Assembly (NCBI GenBank): GCA_905182715.1
Contig: CAJJCP010000008.1
Coordinates: 1-44,378, forward strand
Source of the DNA: an uncultured Candidatus Poseidoniales archaeon
GTDB taxonomy: Archaea > Thermoplasmatota > Poseidoniia > Poseidoniales > Poseidoniaceae
Direction of reading: 5' to 3'
DNA length: 44,378 nt
Of the stretch, positions 1 to 9,125 are shown piece by piece (position 1 is the first letter of the stretch; every line of letters begins with the position of its first letter). The position numbers and the translations under genes were made by a program. The notes under the pieces are model-generated. The model was given only the letters and a program-made list of their open reading frames with translations. It was not told the origin of the DNA and did not search any database.

Positions 1-77
1 GTTTTGATTTGACTTGCAACTGTATCGATATCACGGTGGTTTTGTCCCGTAAGCTTGATGATTGTTATTGCTGCCAT
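1..77 (-). CDS. rps10: 30S ribosomal protein S10 (N-terminal fragment)
   Basis: Only the first 25 codons are present; the gene runs off the left edge. The reading frame begins M-A-A-I-T-I-I-K-L-T-G and continues through a D-x-D-T-V-A-S-Q-I-K stretch. This matches the start of archaeal S10, where a short beta strand ending in K/R-L-[ST]-G is followed by a helix ending in QIK. The ATG at 77 is preceded by a strong Shine-Dalgarno sequence. It lies 36 bases downstream of EF-1alpha on the same strand, and EF-1alpha followed by S10 is a conserved archaeal pair, probably co-transcribed. S10 is a small-subunit head protein. The fragment is short, so the call rests on both the motif and the gene order. 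Confidence 0.85.
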   Translation of the reverse strand, partial: MAAITIIKLTGQNHRDIDTVASQIK

Positions 78-83
78 AGTGAT

Positions 84-89
84 ACCTCC
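84..89 (-). promoter_or_regulatory. Shine-Dalgarno site of rps10
   Basis: On the minus strand this reads GGAGGT, six bases upstream of the S10 ATG. It is the strongest ribosome-binding site in this part of the window and fixes the S10 start inside the EF-1alpha/S10 intergenic space. Confidence 0.8.
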
Positions 90-113
90 GATTCATTCCA
101 ATACAAGTGAGAA

Positions 114-1403
114 TCACTTCTTGTCAATCTTCAAACAAACGCCAGCTGCGACGGTCTTACCCATGTCACGGATAGCGAAGCGGGAGAGTTCAGGGAACGT
201 ATCCATTTGCTCAATTGCCATTGGCTTGTTTGGTTGGAAACGGATGAGACATGCGTCACCAGTCTTGAGGAAAGACGGGTTAGCTTCCTTACCAGCTTTG
301 TTGGTCTTCTCGAGAAGTTCGAGGAAACGAACTGCAACTTGTGCGGTGTGTGCGTGGAAAACAGGTGTGTATCCAACGGAAACTGCCTTTGGAATATCCA
401 TAAGTTGAATTTGTCCAACGAAAGTTTCGTCGTGACGAACGAACATAGGCTCGTTGTCAGTGTATCCAGCAACGTCACCACGGCGGATGTCGACTTGTGC
501 AAGGCCACGGACGTTGAAACCAACGTTGTCTCCAGGTTCTGCCTTAGGGACCATTGTGTGGTGCATTTCGATCGACTTGACTTCAGCAGACTTTTGTGAA
601 GGGTTAAAGACAACAGTCTTTCCAACATTCAAAGTTCCAGTTTCAATCTTACCGACTGGCACTGTTCCGATACCGGAGATCTTGTAGACATCCTGAATTG
701 GCAAACGGAGAGGCTTGTTGACTGGCTTGCTTGGCATGGTGAGTTTGTCGATAGCTTCGAAGAGTGTAGGACCCTTGTACCATGAACAGTTTTCTGACTT
801 GTTGTAAACGTTGTCGCCGAGCAAAGAAGAAGCAGGGATCATTGGGATATCATCCGGCTTGAATCCTGCCATCTTGAGAAGGTTACCAACTTCAGCACAT
901 GCTGTCTTGTACTTTTCTTCGGACCAGTCAACACCGGAAATATCCATTTTGTTAACGTGAACGATGATTTGCTTAACACCAAGTACCTTTGCAAGGAAAG
1001 CGTGTTCCTTGGTTTGGGCGTTGACACCGTCGTTAGCAGCACAGAGGAGGACCGCTGCGTCAGCTTGTGATGCACCAGTAATCATGTTCTTGACGAAATC
1101 TCGGTGACCTGGAGCGTCAATAACAGTCCAGTAGTAGTTTGGAGTGAAGAACTCTTTGTGAGCAACGTCGATGGTAATACCACGTTCGCGCTCTTCCTTG
1201 AGTCCGTCCATGACGTAAGCAAGACCGAAACCGGCTTTACCTGCCTCTTGAGCGAGTTTTTCATTCTTTTCAATAACGTGGCCTTCAATATGACCGGAGT
1301 CCAAAAGTAAACGTCCGACTGTTGTTGACTTTCCGTGATCGACGTGTCCGATGAACACGATGTTTAGGTGAGGCTTGCTCTTATCTTCCCATTGACTTCC
1401 CAT
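114..1403 (-). CDS. tuf: Translation elongation factor EF-1alpha (aEF1A)
   Basis: GTPase that delivers aminoacyl-tRNA to the ribosomal A site in the cytoplasm. At 429 residues it has the usual archaeal length. Visible motifs are the G1 loop GHVDHGKS (about 19-26), the switch I segment RERGITID (about 73-80), G3 DAPGH (about 96-100) and G4 NKMD (about 151-154). The two beta-barrel domains follow and the protein ends in a basic tail. The ATG at 1403 has an AAGGAGT ribosome-binding site at 1411-1417. Rps10 follows 36 bases downstream, so the two are probably one operon. The roughly 150 bases up to the pyruvate kinase stop hold a likely promoter. The gene is intact, with no frame break. Confidence 0.98.
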   Translation of the reverse strand: MGSQWEDKSKPHLNIVFIGHVDHGKSTTVGRLLLDSGHIEGHVIEKNEKLAQEAGKAGFGLAYVMDGLKEERERGITIDVAHKEFFTPNYYWTVIDAPGHRDFVKNMITGASQADAAVLLCAANDGVNAQTKEHAFLAKVLGVKQIIVHVNKMDISGVDWSEEKYKTACAEVGNLLKMAGFKPDDIPMIPASSLLGDNVYNKSENCSWYKGPTLFEAIDKLTMPSKPVNKPLRLPIQDVYKISGIGTVPVGKIETGTLNVGKTVVFNPSQKSAEVKSIEMHHTMVPKAEPGDNVGFNVRGLAQVDIRRGDVAGYTDNEPMFVRHDETFVGQIQLMDIPKAVSVGYTPVFHAHTAQVAVRFLELLEKTNKAGKEANPSFLKTGDACLIRFQPNKPMAIEQMDTFPELSRFAIRDMGKTVAAGVCLKIDKK

Positions 1404-1481
1404 GATAATTACTCCTTATCGAGTCCTCCGAACAACCACCCCTATTTGAAAACCGCGACGCGCCAACACACAACCGAATCT

Positions 1482-1491
1482 GGATATATGC
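1482..1491 (-). promoter_or_regulatory. Candidate TATA box for the EF-1alpha/S10 operon
   Basis: Minus-strand GCATATATCC lies about 80 bases upstream of the EF-1alpha ATG. It would place transcription start near 1460 and leave a leader of roughly 55 bases carrying the Shine-Dalgarno site. It is the most TATA-like element in this gap. No clear BRE was seen, so the call is tentative. Confidence 0.4.
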
Positions 1492-1551
1492 GCTTCTATT
1501 CGCCCTTTAGAGTCAGCAGCATAGGTATTTACAAAGATTTTCCACTTTGAT

Positions 1552-3003
1552 TCACTCAGCACCGTGAATCGTGCCGTCTTCTGCGATTTTATACAGACGG
1601 ATGGTGCTGGTTGCACCTGAGATGGCTTTTGGACTGCCCGAGATGGCTACAACTCGGTCTCCAATACCAATGGTCCCTGCTTCGAGAAGTGAATGAAGAG
1701 ATGCCTGCATGGTCTGTGAGCCGCGTTCGAATTCTTCAACCATCAAACCTTCAACACCAGGAATCAATTGTAAACGGCGCATGGCACGAATTCGATTACT
1801 GACTGCTGTAACGGGGATGCCTGGACAATAGCCAGCAACCAAGCGGGCAGCATTTCCATGTTGTGTAGCTACAACGATTCGTTTCGCCTTTGAGATTTTG
1901 GCGAGTTCAACGCCTGCGTGCGCTACTGAACGAGTTGAGATAAACCTCGCCAAGACACTTGGGCGTTGTTCAGATGAAGTCAGTCCCTTTTCGCTCGCAA
2001 CTGCAATTTTAGCCATTGTTTCAACAGCCGCAAGAGGATATTGGCCCAATGCTGTTTCTCCTGATAGCATGACTCCAGTAGCGCCATGTCGAATGGCCCC
2101 TGATACATCGCTGACTTCAGCACGGGTCGGGCGAGGTTGCAAGGTCATTGATTCAAGCATTTGAGTTGCGACAATGACAATCTTTCCTCGGGTGAGTGCA
2201 CCATCAATAATACGTTGTTGCGCTTCAGGGACATCTTCAAGCGGTATCTCGACACCTAAATCTCCACGAGCAACCATGACCGCATCTGCAGAATCAAGAA
2301 TTTCTTCAAGGTGTTCAAGAGCAACAGGGTGCTCTATTTTCGCAATCAAAGGTACGTGTAAGCCGGCTTCACGAATTGCTTTTTGCGCAGGTTCGAGGTC
2401 TTTGGCAGTTCGTACATAACTCACCGCGATGTAATCCGCTCCAGCCTTGAGTGCATGGGCTAATGCAGCTTCGTCGTTGGGACCGATCGCAGGAAGGTCA
2501 ACCATTGTTCCAGGAACATTGACTCCTTTTCGTTCACTTACAATCCCTCCATCTTCGACAAGGCAATCAACGATGCCACCGGGTTGTTGTGGAGAATGAA
2601 TCACCTTGAGGCGAATCAGGCCATCAGCAATGAGTACAGGGTCGCCCTCGTTTAATTCTGCAGAGAGGCCTTCGTATTCAACTGGGATCTTACCTGAATC
2701 AGCATTGTCCATTGATTTCTGGCCACAATGGAGTTGGATTGAAGCACCACGTTCCAGTATTACGACGCCCGGAAAACGACCTAAGCGAAGTTTTGGACCT
2801 GGTAAATCAGCGAGTATACATGTTGGTCGGCCCAATTTTTCTTCAAGAGAACGTATACGTTGATACAATGGCGTTTTGTCATCTGGAACACCATGTGAGT
2901 AGTTGAGGCGGCAGACGTTGACGCCTGCTTGAAGCAGAGAGAGTAAAGTCTCCTCGTCATCACAAGCAGGACCGATGGTGGCTACAATTCGTGTTCGGCG
3001 CAT
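1552..3003 (-). CDS. pyk: Pyruvate kinase
   Basis: Catalyses phosphoenolpyruvate + ADP to pyruvate + ATP, the last step of glycolysis, in the cytoplasm. The 483 residues match the family length. Motifs run from the N-terminal TRIVATIGP strand, through CRLNYSHG (substrate/K+ site) and LADLPGPKLR, to IAKIEHPVAL with the catalytic lysine. They continue with VMVARGDLGVEIP and the ATQMLESM signature. An alpha/beta C-terminal domain follows (from about 345). A weak GAGGA lies upstream of the ATG at 3003. The gene stands between EF-1alpha and a lipoprotein on the same strand, with 53 bases separating it from the latter. Enolase, the preceding glycolytic enzyme, is encoded 12 kb away. Confidence 0.97.
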   Translation of the reverse strand: MRRTRIVATIGPACDDEETLLSLLQAGVNVCRLNYSHGVPDDKTPLYQRIRSLEEKLGRPTCILADLPGPKLRLGRFPGVVILERGASIQLHCGQKSMDNADSGKIPVEYEGLSAELNEGDPVLIADGLIRLKVIHSPQQPGGIVDCLVEDGGIVSERKGVNVPGTMVDLPAIGPNDEAALAHALKAGADYIAVSYVRTAKDLEPAQKAIREAGLHVPLIAKIEHPVALEHLEEILDSADAVMVARGDLGVEIPLEDVPEAQQRIIDGALTRGKIVIVATQMLESMTLQPRPTRAEVSDVSGAIRHGATGVMLSGETALGQYPLAAVETMAKIAVASEKGLTSSEQRPSVLARFISTRSVAHAGVELAKISKAKRIVVATQHGNAARLVAGYCPGIPVTAVSNRIRAMRRLQLIPGVEGLMVEEFERGSQTMQASLHSLLEAGTIGIGDRVVAISGSPKAISGATSTIRLYKIAEDGTIHGAE

Positions 3004-3056
3004 AAAAAGTCCTCAGTTGCCAAGAGTTAAACATCTATCTCAATAGAAACACTGTT

Positions 3057-4268
3057 TCAACGATAATGAAGCCGAATCACAAACGATTCAACTTGTAAGT
3101 CATTGACTTTTTCATTACGGATTTGGAAAACCCATTCACCGTCACCGTATGTTGATTCGGTATCGGTGAACATGTATGAACTGAGTGTAAGATGGACACA
3201 ATCGTTGTTGTCTTCATCACAATCGCCATCGGTACGTTGATCTAAGGCCTTACTCGAGGTGTTACTCGCCTCTTCATCCTCTTCATTGAGGGCATGGATG
3301 TCGAGCTTCGCTCGGCAGTTACCAGCGCCGAGTTCAATACAACCATCGTCTATTTGGGGGTAAGTGAGTTCACCAACGGCTTTACGGATGGTATTGCCTT
3401 GGTCTTTGTCATACACGATGTTCACATCGAAATCAAGCGTTTGAGCATTTCCAGAGTTGTTGCCGCCCATTTCGAAATCGGACCATTTTCCAGCATAGCT
3501 GACATAGACTTTGATGGTATCAGAATCAGTCAAACCTGCACTGTTAAGGATATGGAGGTTCACTTCGTATTCACCAGGGGCTACGTTCGACCAGTCGATC
3601 GTTTCGCCGGAAAAGTCGACATCGTTTTCAGAGTCACCATCGTTATCTTTGTCCGTTCCCGAATCAAGGTCCCAGTTCCATTCTGTAATGTATTGGCTGG
3701 AATCACCTGCTTCGGATGTTGCTGCGTCTAGAGTAACGGTCGTGGTTGCAGAAATATCACGGTCGGTCATGGATTTATCCATTTCACAAATCCACAAAAC
3801 GATATGTGTCGTTTCATCTATGTCGTCATCGGAGCAATCTTCATCATCTGCATATTGAGTTATTTCTGCAGATGGTGGCTGAGCTGTGGCATCAGCGATG
3901 GTGACCTCTTTTGTTTGCGAAGAGGACTTTGAACCGTCTGAAACCGTCAATTCGATGGTTTTCACACCTGTCGTATCGAATTGCCATTCAGCAGAACGAC
4001 CCGTTTCATCAATCGAGCCATCGGCATCAAAATCCCAGCGATAGGTCAAGCCATTACTGGGTGTCGAACTCGAGGCATCAAAAACTACAGTGTCTCCGGT
4101 TCGAATATTTGACGATGGCGAATAGCTGAAAACAGCAAGAACCTCGGCATCAGAATCACTATCGCCGGTGATGGCAGTACAACCAGCAAGACTGGAAATA
4201 ACCATCAAGAGCGCGAGGAGAACGGGCATAGAGGCCGACTTCATAGGATGAGTTGTAGGTGCCTTCAT
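3057..4268 (-). CDS. Secreted lipoprotein with PKD domain(s)
   Basis: Probable surface-anchored protein of about 403 residues. The N-terminus has a basic start, a hydrophobic stretch and a lipobox-like L-A-G-C, after which an acidic mature chain begins. A PKD domain follows (about 40-125), recognised by the FDASSS and YRWDFDADG motifs and the TVSDG strand. A second, more divergent PKD-like segment contains EWNWDLDSG. The last 120 residues form an acidic beta-rich module ending in a strand like that of subtilisin-type P domains (GEWVFQIRNEKVNDLQVES). This last assignment is an inference. The nominal first codon of the frame is TTG; the ATG at 4268 follows an AAGGA site and is preferred. Function beyond surface binding is unknown. 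Confidence 0.75.
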   Translation of the reverse strand: MKAPTTHPMKSASMPVLLALLMVISSLAGCTAITGDSDSDAEVLAVFSYSPSSNIRTGDTVVFDASSSTPSNGLTYRWDFDADGSIDETGRSAEWQFDTTGVKTIELTVSDGSKSSSQTKEVTIADATAQPPSAEITQYADDEDCSDDDIDETTHIVLWICEMDKSMTDRDISATTTVTLDAATSEAGDSSQYITEWNWDLDSGTDKDNDGDSENDVDFSGETIDWSNVAPGEYEVNLHILNSAGLTDSDTIKVYVSYAGKWSDFEMGGNNSGNAQTLDFDVNIVYDKDQGNTIRKAVGELTYPQIDDGCIELGAGNCRAKLDIHALNEEDEEASNTSSKALDQRTDGDCDEDNNDCVHLTLSSYMFTDTESTYGDGEWVFQIRNEKVNDLQVESFVIRLHYR

Positions 4269-4296
4269 CAAAAGGTCTTCCTTCTTTCAAGTCGAA

Positions 4297-6981
4297 TTAG
4301 AAGGAAAACAGTGATGTTTGCTTGTTGCCAGAGACCAATTCTTTCGCGGTCCAACCGAAGGCTTCGGTGATTCGCCCTAATGCTGCTGCTAAACGTTCAG
4401 CGTAAAATTGACCATCATAGGTCAAGATGCCGCCGTTTTCTTCATTTTCCAACCAAGGCACGACCCGCATTGGCCGTTGAGATGCATCTGCAACGATGTA
4501 AGAGACCTTCATTCCGGAAGTAAAACCAAGGCCGAGAGCAATTCTTGCTTTCGCAATGCGAACTTGAGCCATACTCTCGGGGTTGGCATAATCTTTGGTG
4601 AAATCGATGTCCCCGTTTGAAGAGACTCGCCCTTTACACGATTTAGCAAGAATAAGTTCACTGGCATCAACTTCAGAGTTTTTCAGTGCTTTCACTCGAG
4701 TGAGTGCGTATTTCACCAATTCATCACCTTCATCAGAAAGAGCATGGCTGAACATGCGCTTCATGGTCGAGGTGAGATAGTTGAATGAATCGGTACGTTG
4801 CGTTTCATAACCGCGGATCAACATTTCTTCTTTTGGCCAAACAACTTGCCCGACGTAGCGCTTTTTCGCCCCATGGCTGAAAAAGACTGAAAGTCCTTTT
4901 TCAAATTCAAGAACAGCGGAATCACGGCTATAACGTTCTGCAATCTCAAGGCCAAAATCGATCATGGATTGTTTGGCAATTTCCCATTTCTCAATTTTTT
5001 CAACAGCATCTTTCTGCCCGTTTTTAGCGGCAAGAATCTCTTCTTCTCGTAACGATGAAGGCGAATGTTCGGCAACGGGTGACCGGACGAAAATTGAATC
5101 GGTATCCGAATAAACAACTCCATGCCCTTCTTCTTCTAATTGAGCGATGATGGCTTTGATGTTATGACGAGCCCACGCGGTAATGGAAGAGCCAAGATCA
5201 CGGTGGGTGAAACGGTAAAATCCACTGGCAAAGACGCCATAAAAGGTATTCATGAGAATTTTTACCGCATATTGCATCGAATCATGGAACGCTTCTTTGG
5301 CAGCATCACCTGTGTTCTGAGCGTCTTTGAGCGCAGTCTTATGCACATCACGTTGCTCCATTAGATTTTCAAGAAGCCGTGGAACAAGGCCTTTGCGAAC
5401 CGATTGATGACGGAAACGAGCACCTGTTGGTGCAGTATGTACAGGCTCACCCTCTTTTGGTTGGTCAGGTTGAGCAGGGTCAATTCGAGTGGTGTAACAG
5501 ATATTCTGGCCAATCATAATCGAAGGATACATACTCTTGAAATCCAAGACTGCAATCCAAGGATGAAGTCCAGCATCGACTTCGTGAACATAGCCGCCTG
5601 TGATTTGTCCTTCTTTGGCTTCAGCAGAGCCTGTTAATGGAACGGCGACGTTTTCTGCATCGGCTAAACGTATGACTAATGAATCGACCAGTTGGCTTGT
5701 ACTTCCAATGGCGGCAGAATCAAACGTGACTTTGGCAACTGCTGCAACCGCTTCTTTGCGTCGAATCACTTGTAGAGCGTTCAGAATATCAAGAGGTAAT
5801 GCTGCATCCCGAATACAATATTCCATCACTTCATCTGGGCGGTTGGCCCATTCCATGTCCATCTTCGATGCATCGACATCCATTTTGTGTTTCTCTTTAT
5901 CATCGGGAAATAACAAGTTACTGATGAAGGAAAGAGTTTCACGTTGAGGCTTCAACGCCATTCGAGCTTGCCACCAAGCATCAACAACACTTCGACCTGC
6001 AAGATTCCAAGCACGAGAGGATTGGCGTCGAGGAAAGAGGCCCGAACGACTGCGCTTTGACTCAGATTCGCTTTGTTCAACCCTCCCCCATCCAAACAGT
6101 AGGGCGCGCTTTCTCCACTCCTTCGACTTCGCTTGAACCTGCATCCGGTCATTTAATCGTGGTAAATCAAAATTATCAATATTGTATCCGGTAATGATAT
6201 CGGGGTCCATACTACGAACAACTAAGGTCAAATTTTCCATAATACTTACTTCATCGCCTCTAAATGAGTACTCTTGCCGTGTCCCAGTCCCCATATCTTC
6301 GACCCAGGCAGCAGCACACAGGATGGTTTCATGCTCAATACTGGTTTCTAAATCAAACGAAAAGACCCGGAAAGGAACTGGGAATGGATGGCAATCTTCG
6401 AGTTGAGTGACGTCACAGGCAACCGTGACATCGACTGCATATCGCCCCGAACCGCCTGCTTGGATGACTGCATGTGTTCGTTCGAGGTTTTCATCAGGTT
6501 CATTTCGTCGGTCCACTACAGAGCCTTGAACTGAAATATGCATTCCGAGATCATAATCGAGAAATAACCGATTGAGAAAAGGAATATCCCCCGAATAAAT
6601 TTGCCATGATTGCTTTGCAATTGTCTTGCGCAAATTGGGAACCAAGAAGGGTTGTCGGGCAGTGACCGACCAGATTGGTCTTTGACCAAGGTCGGTAAGT
6701 TTCATGACTGGACCGGTCACTTCTACGACATCGTTCATATTCTCGATATTTTTGATTCGGTCTAGAATGAAGTCACTAATTTCCATATCTTCACGCCAAG
6801 CACTCAATGGAGTGATCTCAAACGAGGGTTGGAGCCCGGATACAAGAAGGCATACAGATTCACCATTTTTACTGCGGCCAAAAATTTCCAAGACCGTTTT
6901 CTCAGAAGTGCCTGTCTCGGGATTGGCTTCAACCGAATGGTAGCGGCCATTGACGACTCCAATGTCTCCTTTGTATGTCAT
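4297..6981 (-). CDS. polB: Family B DNA polymerase (replicative, proofreading)
   Basis: DNA-dependent DNA polymerase with 3'-5' exonuclease, 894 residues. Exonuclease motifs: Exo I FSFDLET (about 208-214), Exo II YNIDNFDLPRLNDR (about 267-280), Exo III YCIRDAALPLD (about 389-399). Polymerase motifs: A LDFKSMYPSIM (about 480-490), B KILMNTFYG (about 575-583), C YSDTDS (about 625-630), plus the KKRYVG thumb motif. All catalytic aspartates are present. The protein ends QTSLFSF, a PIP box (Q-x-x-L-x-x-F) for docking on PCNA. The upstream TTG is rejected as start because GAGGT sits six bases before the ATG at 6981. The aminotransferase gene diverges from it. Confidence 0.97.
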   Translation of the reverse strand: MTYKGDIGVVNGRYHSVEANPETGTSEKTVLEIFGRSKNGESVCLLVSGLQPSFEITPLSAWREDMEISDFILDRIKNIENMNDVVEVTGPVMKLTDLGQRPIWSVTARQPFLVPNLRKTIAKQSWQIYSGDIPFLNRLFLDYDLGMHISVQGSVVDRRNEPDENLERTHAVIQAGGSGRYAVDVTVACDVTQLEDCHPFPVPFRVFSFDLETSIEHETILCAAAWVEDMGTGTRQEYSFRGDEVSIMENLTLVVRSMDPDIITGYNIDNFDLPRLNDRMQVQAKSKEWRKRALLFGWGRVEQSESESKRSRSGLFPRRQSSRAWNLAGRSVVDAWWQARMALKPQRETLSFISNLLFPDDKEKHKMDVDASKMDMEWANRPDEVMEYCIRDAALPLDILNALQVIRRKEAVAAVAKVTFDSAAIGSTSQLVDSLVIRLADAENVAVPLTGSAEAKEGQITGGYVHEVDAGLHPWIAVLDFKSMYPSIMIGQNICYTTRIDPAQPDQPKEGEPVHTAPTGARFRHQSVRKGLVPRLLENLMEQRDVHKTALKDAQNTGDAAKEAFHDSMQYAVKILMNTFYGVFASGFYRFTHRDLGSSITAWARHNIKAIIAQLEEEGHGVVYSDTDSIFVRSPVAEHSPSSLREEEILAAKNGQKDAVEKIEKWEIAKQSMIDFGLEIAERYSRDSAVLEFEKGLSVFFSHGAKKRYVGQVVWPKEEMLIRGYETQRTDSFNYLTSTMKRMFSHALSDEGDELVKYALTRVKALKNSEVDASELILAKSCKGRVSSNGDIDFTKDYANPESMAQVRIAKARIALGLGFTSGMKVSYIVADASQRPMRVVPWLENEENGGILTYDGQFYAERLAAALGRITEAFGWTAKELVSGNKQTSLFSF

Positions 6982-7150
6982 CAATCTACCTCAAGATGAA
7001 GGATGGCGACCCACTCTAAGGGTCTTGCCTTCGGTTGCATGTGAGGGGAATAAATGCCAACACTCCAAAAACACGCCTGTTCTCCATGTTTTACGAGAGG
7101 AATGATTGAAAGCCCGAGCCCCTTGGGTGAAATGCTAAGGCAAGGTGCTC

Positions 7151-8173
7151 ATGATGTCGGAAGAAATTGATTGGGACGGCCTTACATTTTCACTTACCCC
7201 AACGGATACAATGTATCTCACTGAAACGAGTTCCACAGAACCTTGGATGCCGGGCACACTACGGCCCTATGGACCAATCGAAATGTCTCCTGCATCTGGA
7301 GTTTTGAATTATGGACAAGGATTGTTTGAAGGGATGAAAGCATTCCGAACCTCGAAAAATCGTGTTGTTTTCTTTCGCCCAGAAGAAAATGCTCGTCGAA
7401 TGCAACGTGGCGCAGATCGATTGAAAATACCGCCTGTACCTGAATCGATTTTTATTGATGCTGTTGAGCAATGTGTTCAAGCCAATCTGCGATGGGTCCC
7501 TCCTACTGGAAAAGGTGCCATGTATGTCCGACCATTACTCATGGGTTCCGGTCCTATTTTGGGCGTTGCTCCTGCACCATCGTACACTTTTTTGGTGTAT
7601 GTCACGCCTGTTGGCCCCTACTTCAAGGGCGGTGTTTCTGCGATTGACCTGCTCATTTCAGAAGAATACCATCGTGCTGCACCTGGCGGCTCGGGTGGCG
7701 TGAAAGCAATAGGGAACTATGCTCCTGGGATGATGCCAAGTCGAAAAGCAAAGGATGCTGGATTTGCGGAAGTCATCTACCTTGATGCTGAAACCCACAC
7801 CTACGTTGAGGAAGTTGGAGCAGCTAATTTCTTCTGCGTCAAAGATAACGTGCTTTACACCCCTGAACTCACTGGAACGATTCTCCCTGGAATCACTCGA
7901 CAATCAATTATGGAATTAGCACGGCATAACGGCTATGAAGTCATCGAAACGAAGGTTTCTGCTGAGTTTGCCATGGTTGCTGATGAAGCGTTTTGTTGCG
8001 GTACTGCAGCGGTCATCTCACCGATTGGTTCAATCACCAAAGGTGAGAAGAAGGCAATCTATGGAGACCAGAAGCCTGGCCCAATTACTGAGCAATTATA
8101 CAATCACCTTGTCGGCATTCAAAATGAGACAGAAGAAGATATCTTCGGATGGTTGCACGAAGTACCACAATGA
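7151..8173 (+). CDS. ilvE: Branched-chain amino acid aminotransferase
   Basis: PLP enzyme of fold type IV that transfers amino groups between glutamate and 2-oxo acids of Val, Leu and Ile, in the cytoplasm. About 340 residues, the usual size. The N-terminal part contains VLNYGQGLFEGMKAFRT, typical of the family. The PLP lysine lies in GGVKAIGNYAPG (about residue 185). The phosphate-binding region EEVGAANFF and the late GTAAVISPIGSI loop are also present. The open frame starts at a GTG (7145); two ATGs follow at 7151 and 7154, and an AAGGTG just upstream favours one of these. It diverges from polB across a gap of about 170 bases. Confidence 0.95.
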   Translation: MMSEEIDWDGLTFSLTPTDTMYLTETSSTEPWMPGTLRPYGPIEMSPASGVLNYGQGLFEGMKAFRTSKNRVVFFRPEENARRMQRGADRLKIPPVPESIFIDAVEQCVQANLRWVPPTGKGAMYVRPLLMGSGPILGVAPAPSYTFLVYVTPVGPYFKGGVSAIDLLISEEYHRAAPGGSGGVKAIGNYAPGMMPSRKAKDAGFAEVIYLDAETHTYVEEVGAANFFCVKDNVLYTPELTGTILPGITRQSIMELARHNGYEVIETKVSAEFAMVADEAFCCGTAAVISPIGSITKGEKKAIYGDQKPGPITEQLYNHLVGIQNETEEDIFGWLHEVPQ

Positions 8174-8174
8174 A

Positions 8175-8634
8175 TCATCGCTTCTTGAAACCGGAACGTT
8201 TCTTGAAACTTGGCTTGCTTGTGGTAGAATCTTTGGTTTGGGTTTTTCGTTGTGAACGAGCCCGGCGATCGCCAGCTTGAGGCCCTTTGGCAATACGTTC
8301 ATTCGATGCATCCTTTTGTTCACGTTGCATTTGACGCCATTGTGCGCCAATGAGTTGGAGGAGTTCTTCTTTCGAATTAGCGCCGACCGATTGTTTGGAA
8401 CCTGCTACGAGAGACCCACATTCTTCCTTCTTTGAGATGAGGACGGGATGGGTGAGAGACTCCTTCATCACGCTTGATTTTTTTCAAACCGAGTTTGCGT
8501 GATGCCAAAAAGAGGCCTTCAATGTCTGGTTTGATAACTGAAGAATCCTTTGGAACTCTCCGGCCGCTTCTGCGAGAAGAACGGGTATCGAAATATCCCG
8601 GCCAAACACAAATTCGGTCAGGATTGTGGTCCAT
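8175..8634 (-). CDS. srp19: Signal recognition particle protein SRP19 (frame broken)
   Basis: SRP19 binds 7S RNA and helps assemble the particle that targets ribosomes to the membrane. The first frame (ATG at 8634) opens with RICVWPGYFDTRSSRRSGRR and VPKDSSV, the SRP19 hallmark of W-P-x-Y-x-D followed by a basic patch and a V-P-K segment. It then has KLGLKK and an E-G-R-M-W-V strand. That frame stops at 8377. The expected last helix, NSKEELLQLIGAQW, is found one base off in the second frame, which continues to 8175. One extra base around 8380-8395 explains the break. The C-terminus carries a Lys/Arg-rich tail of about 50 residues absent from minimal SRP19. The gene follows rps8e, a known archaeal order. 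Confidence 0.85.
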
Positions 8635-8690
8635 TTAAATTCACCATTTGCACCGAAGAGCGGGAATGACTTGAACCCTGCGGAACGACT

Positions 8691-9071
8691 TCAGTCAAGG
8701 AGAATGCCGTTGATAACGCCATCCTTGCCAGGTCGAGAAGTAATTCGAACTCGACCTTGGTCGGTTTCGATCACTGCACCTTTCACCAGAATGTTTCGTC
8801 GAACGTAGTTCGGGTCTGATTCGTTTTCGATGACATTGTGAATAGTTCCGATGGTTGTGGTTCCCTTCTTTGGATTGTTAATTGAGACACGGTTTTCGGA
8901 CATGACGCGAACAAGGGTGTTTCCACCGGTTCGGCGGTAAATCTTGCGCTTTGATTCTCCAACGAGAGCCATTTGTTTCTCAGAAGAGATTTCCGTAGAA
9001 CGCTTGCTACGAGCCTGTACTTTGCGTCCGCCACTAGGTTTACGTCGAGAGATACCATGCCATTGAGCCAT
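8691..9071 (-). CDS. rps8e: 30S ribosomal protein S8e
   Basis: Archaeal/eukaryotic-specific small-subunit protein, 126 residues. Diagnostic segments are WHGISRRKPSGGR at the N-terminus, IYRRTGGNTLVRV in the middle, YVRRNILVKGAVIETDQG and the terminal RVRITSRPGKDGVING. The ATG at 9071 follows an AAGGTGG ribosome-binding site at 9079-9085. Srp19 lies 56 bases downstream on the same strand, so the two are likely co-transcribed. The gene is intact. Confidence 0.97.
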   Translation of the reverse strand: MAQWHGISRRKPSGGRKVQARSKRSTEISSEKQMALVGESKRKIYRRTGGNTLVRVMSENRVSINNPKKGTTTIGTIHNVIENESDPNYVRRNILVKGAVIETDQGRVRITSRPGKDGVINGILLD

Positions 9072-9125
9072 AATTATGCCACCTTGCAGTCCAAAGCCAC
9101 CAACAGGGCATATAAGAAAGCAACC

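Noticed and set aside
8377-8634. SRP19 as a complete short protein ending at 8377
   Set aside because: The last SRP19 helix with S-K-E-E-L-L lies just beyond, in the next frame, so the stop is more likely a frame error.
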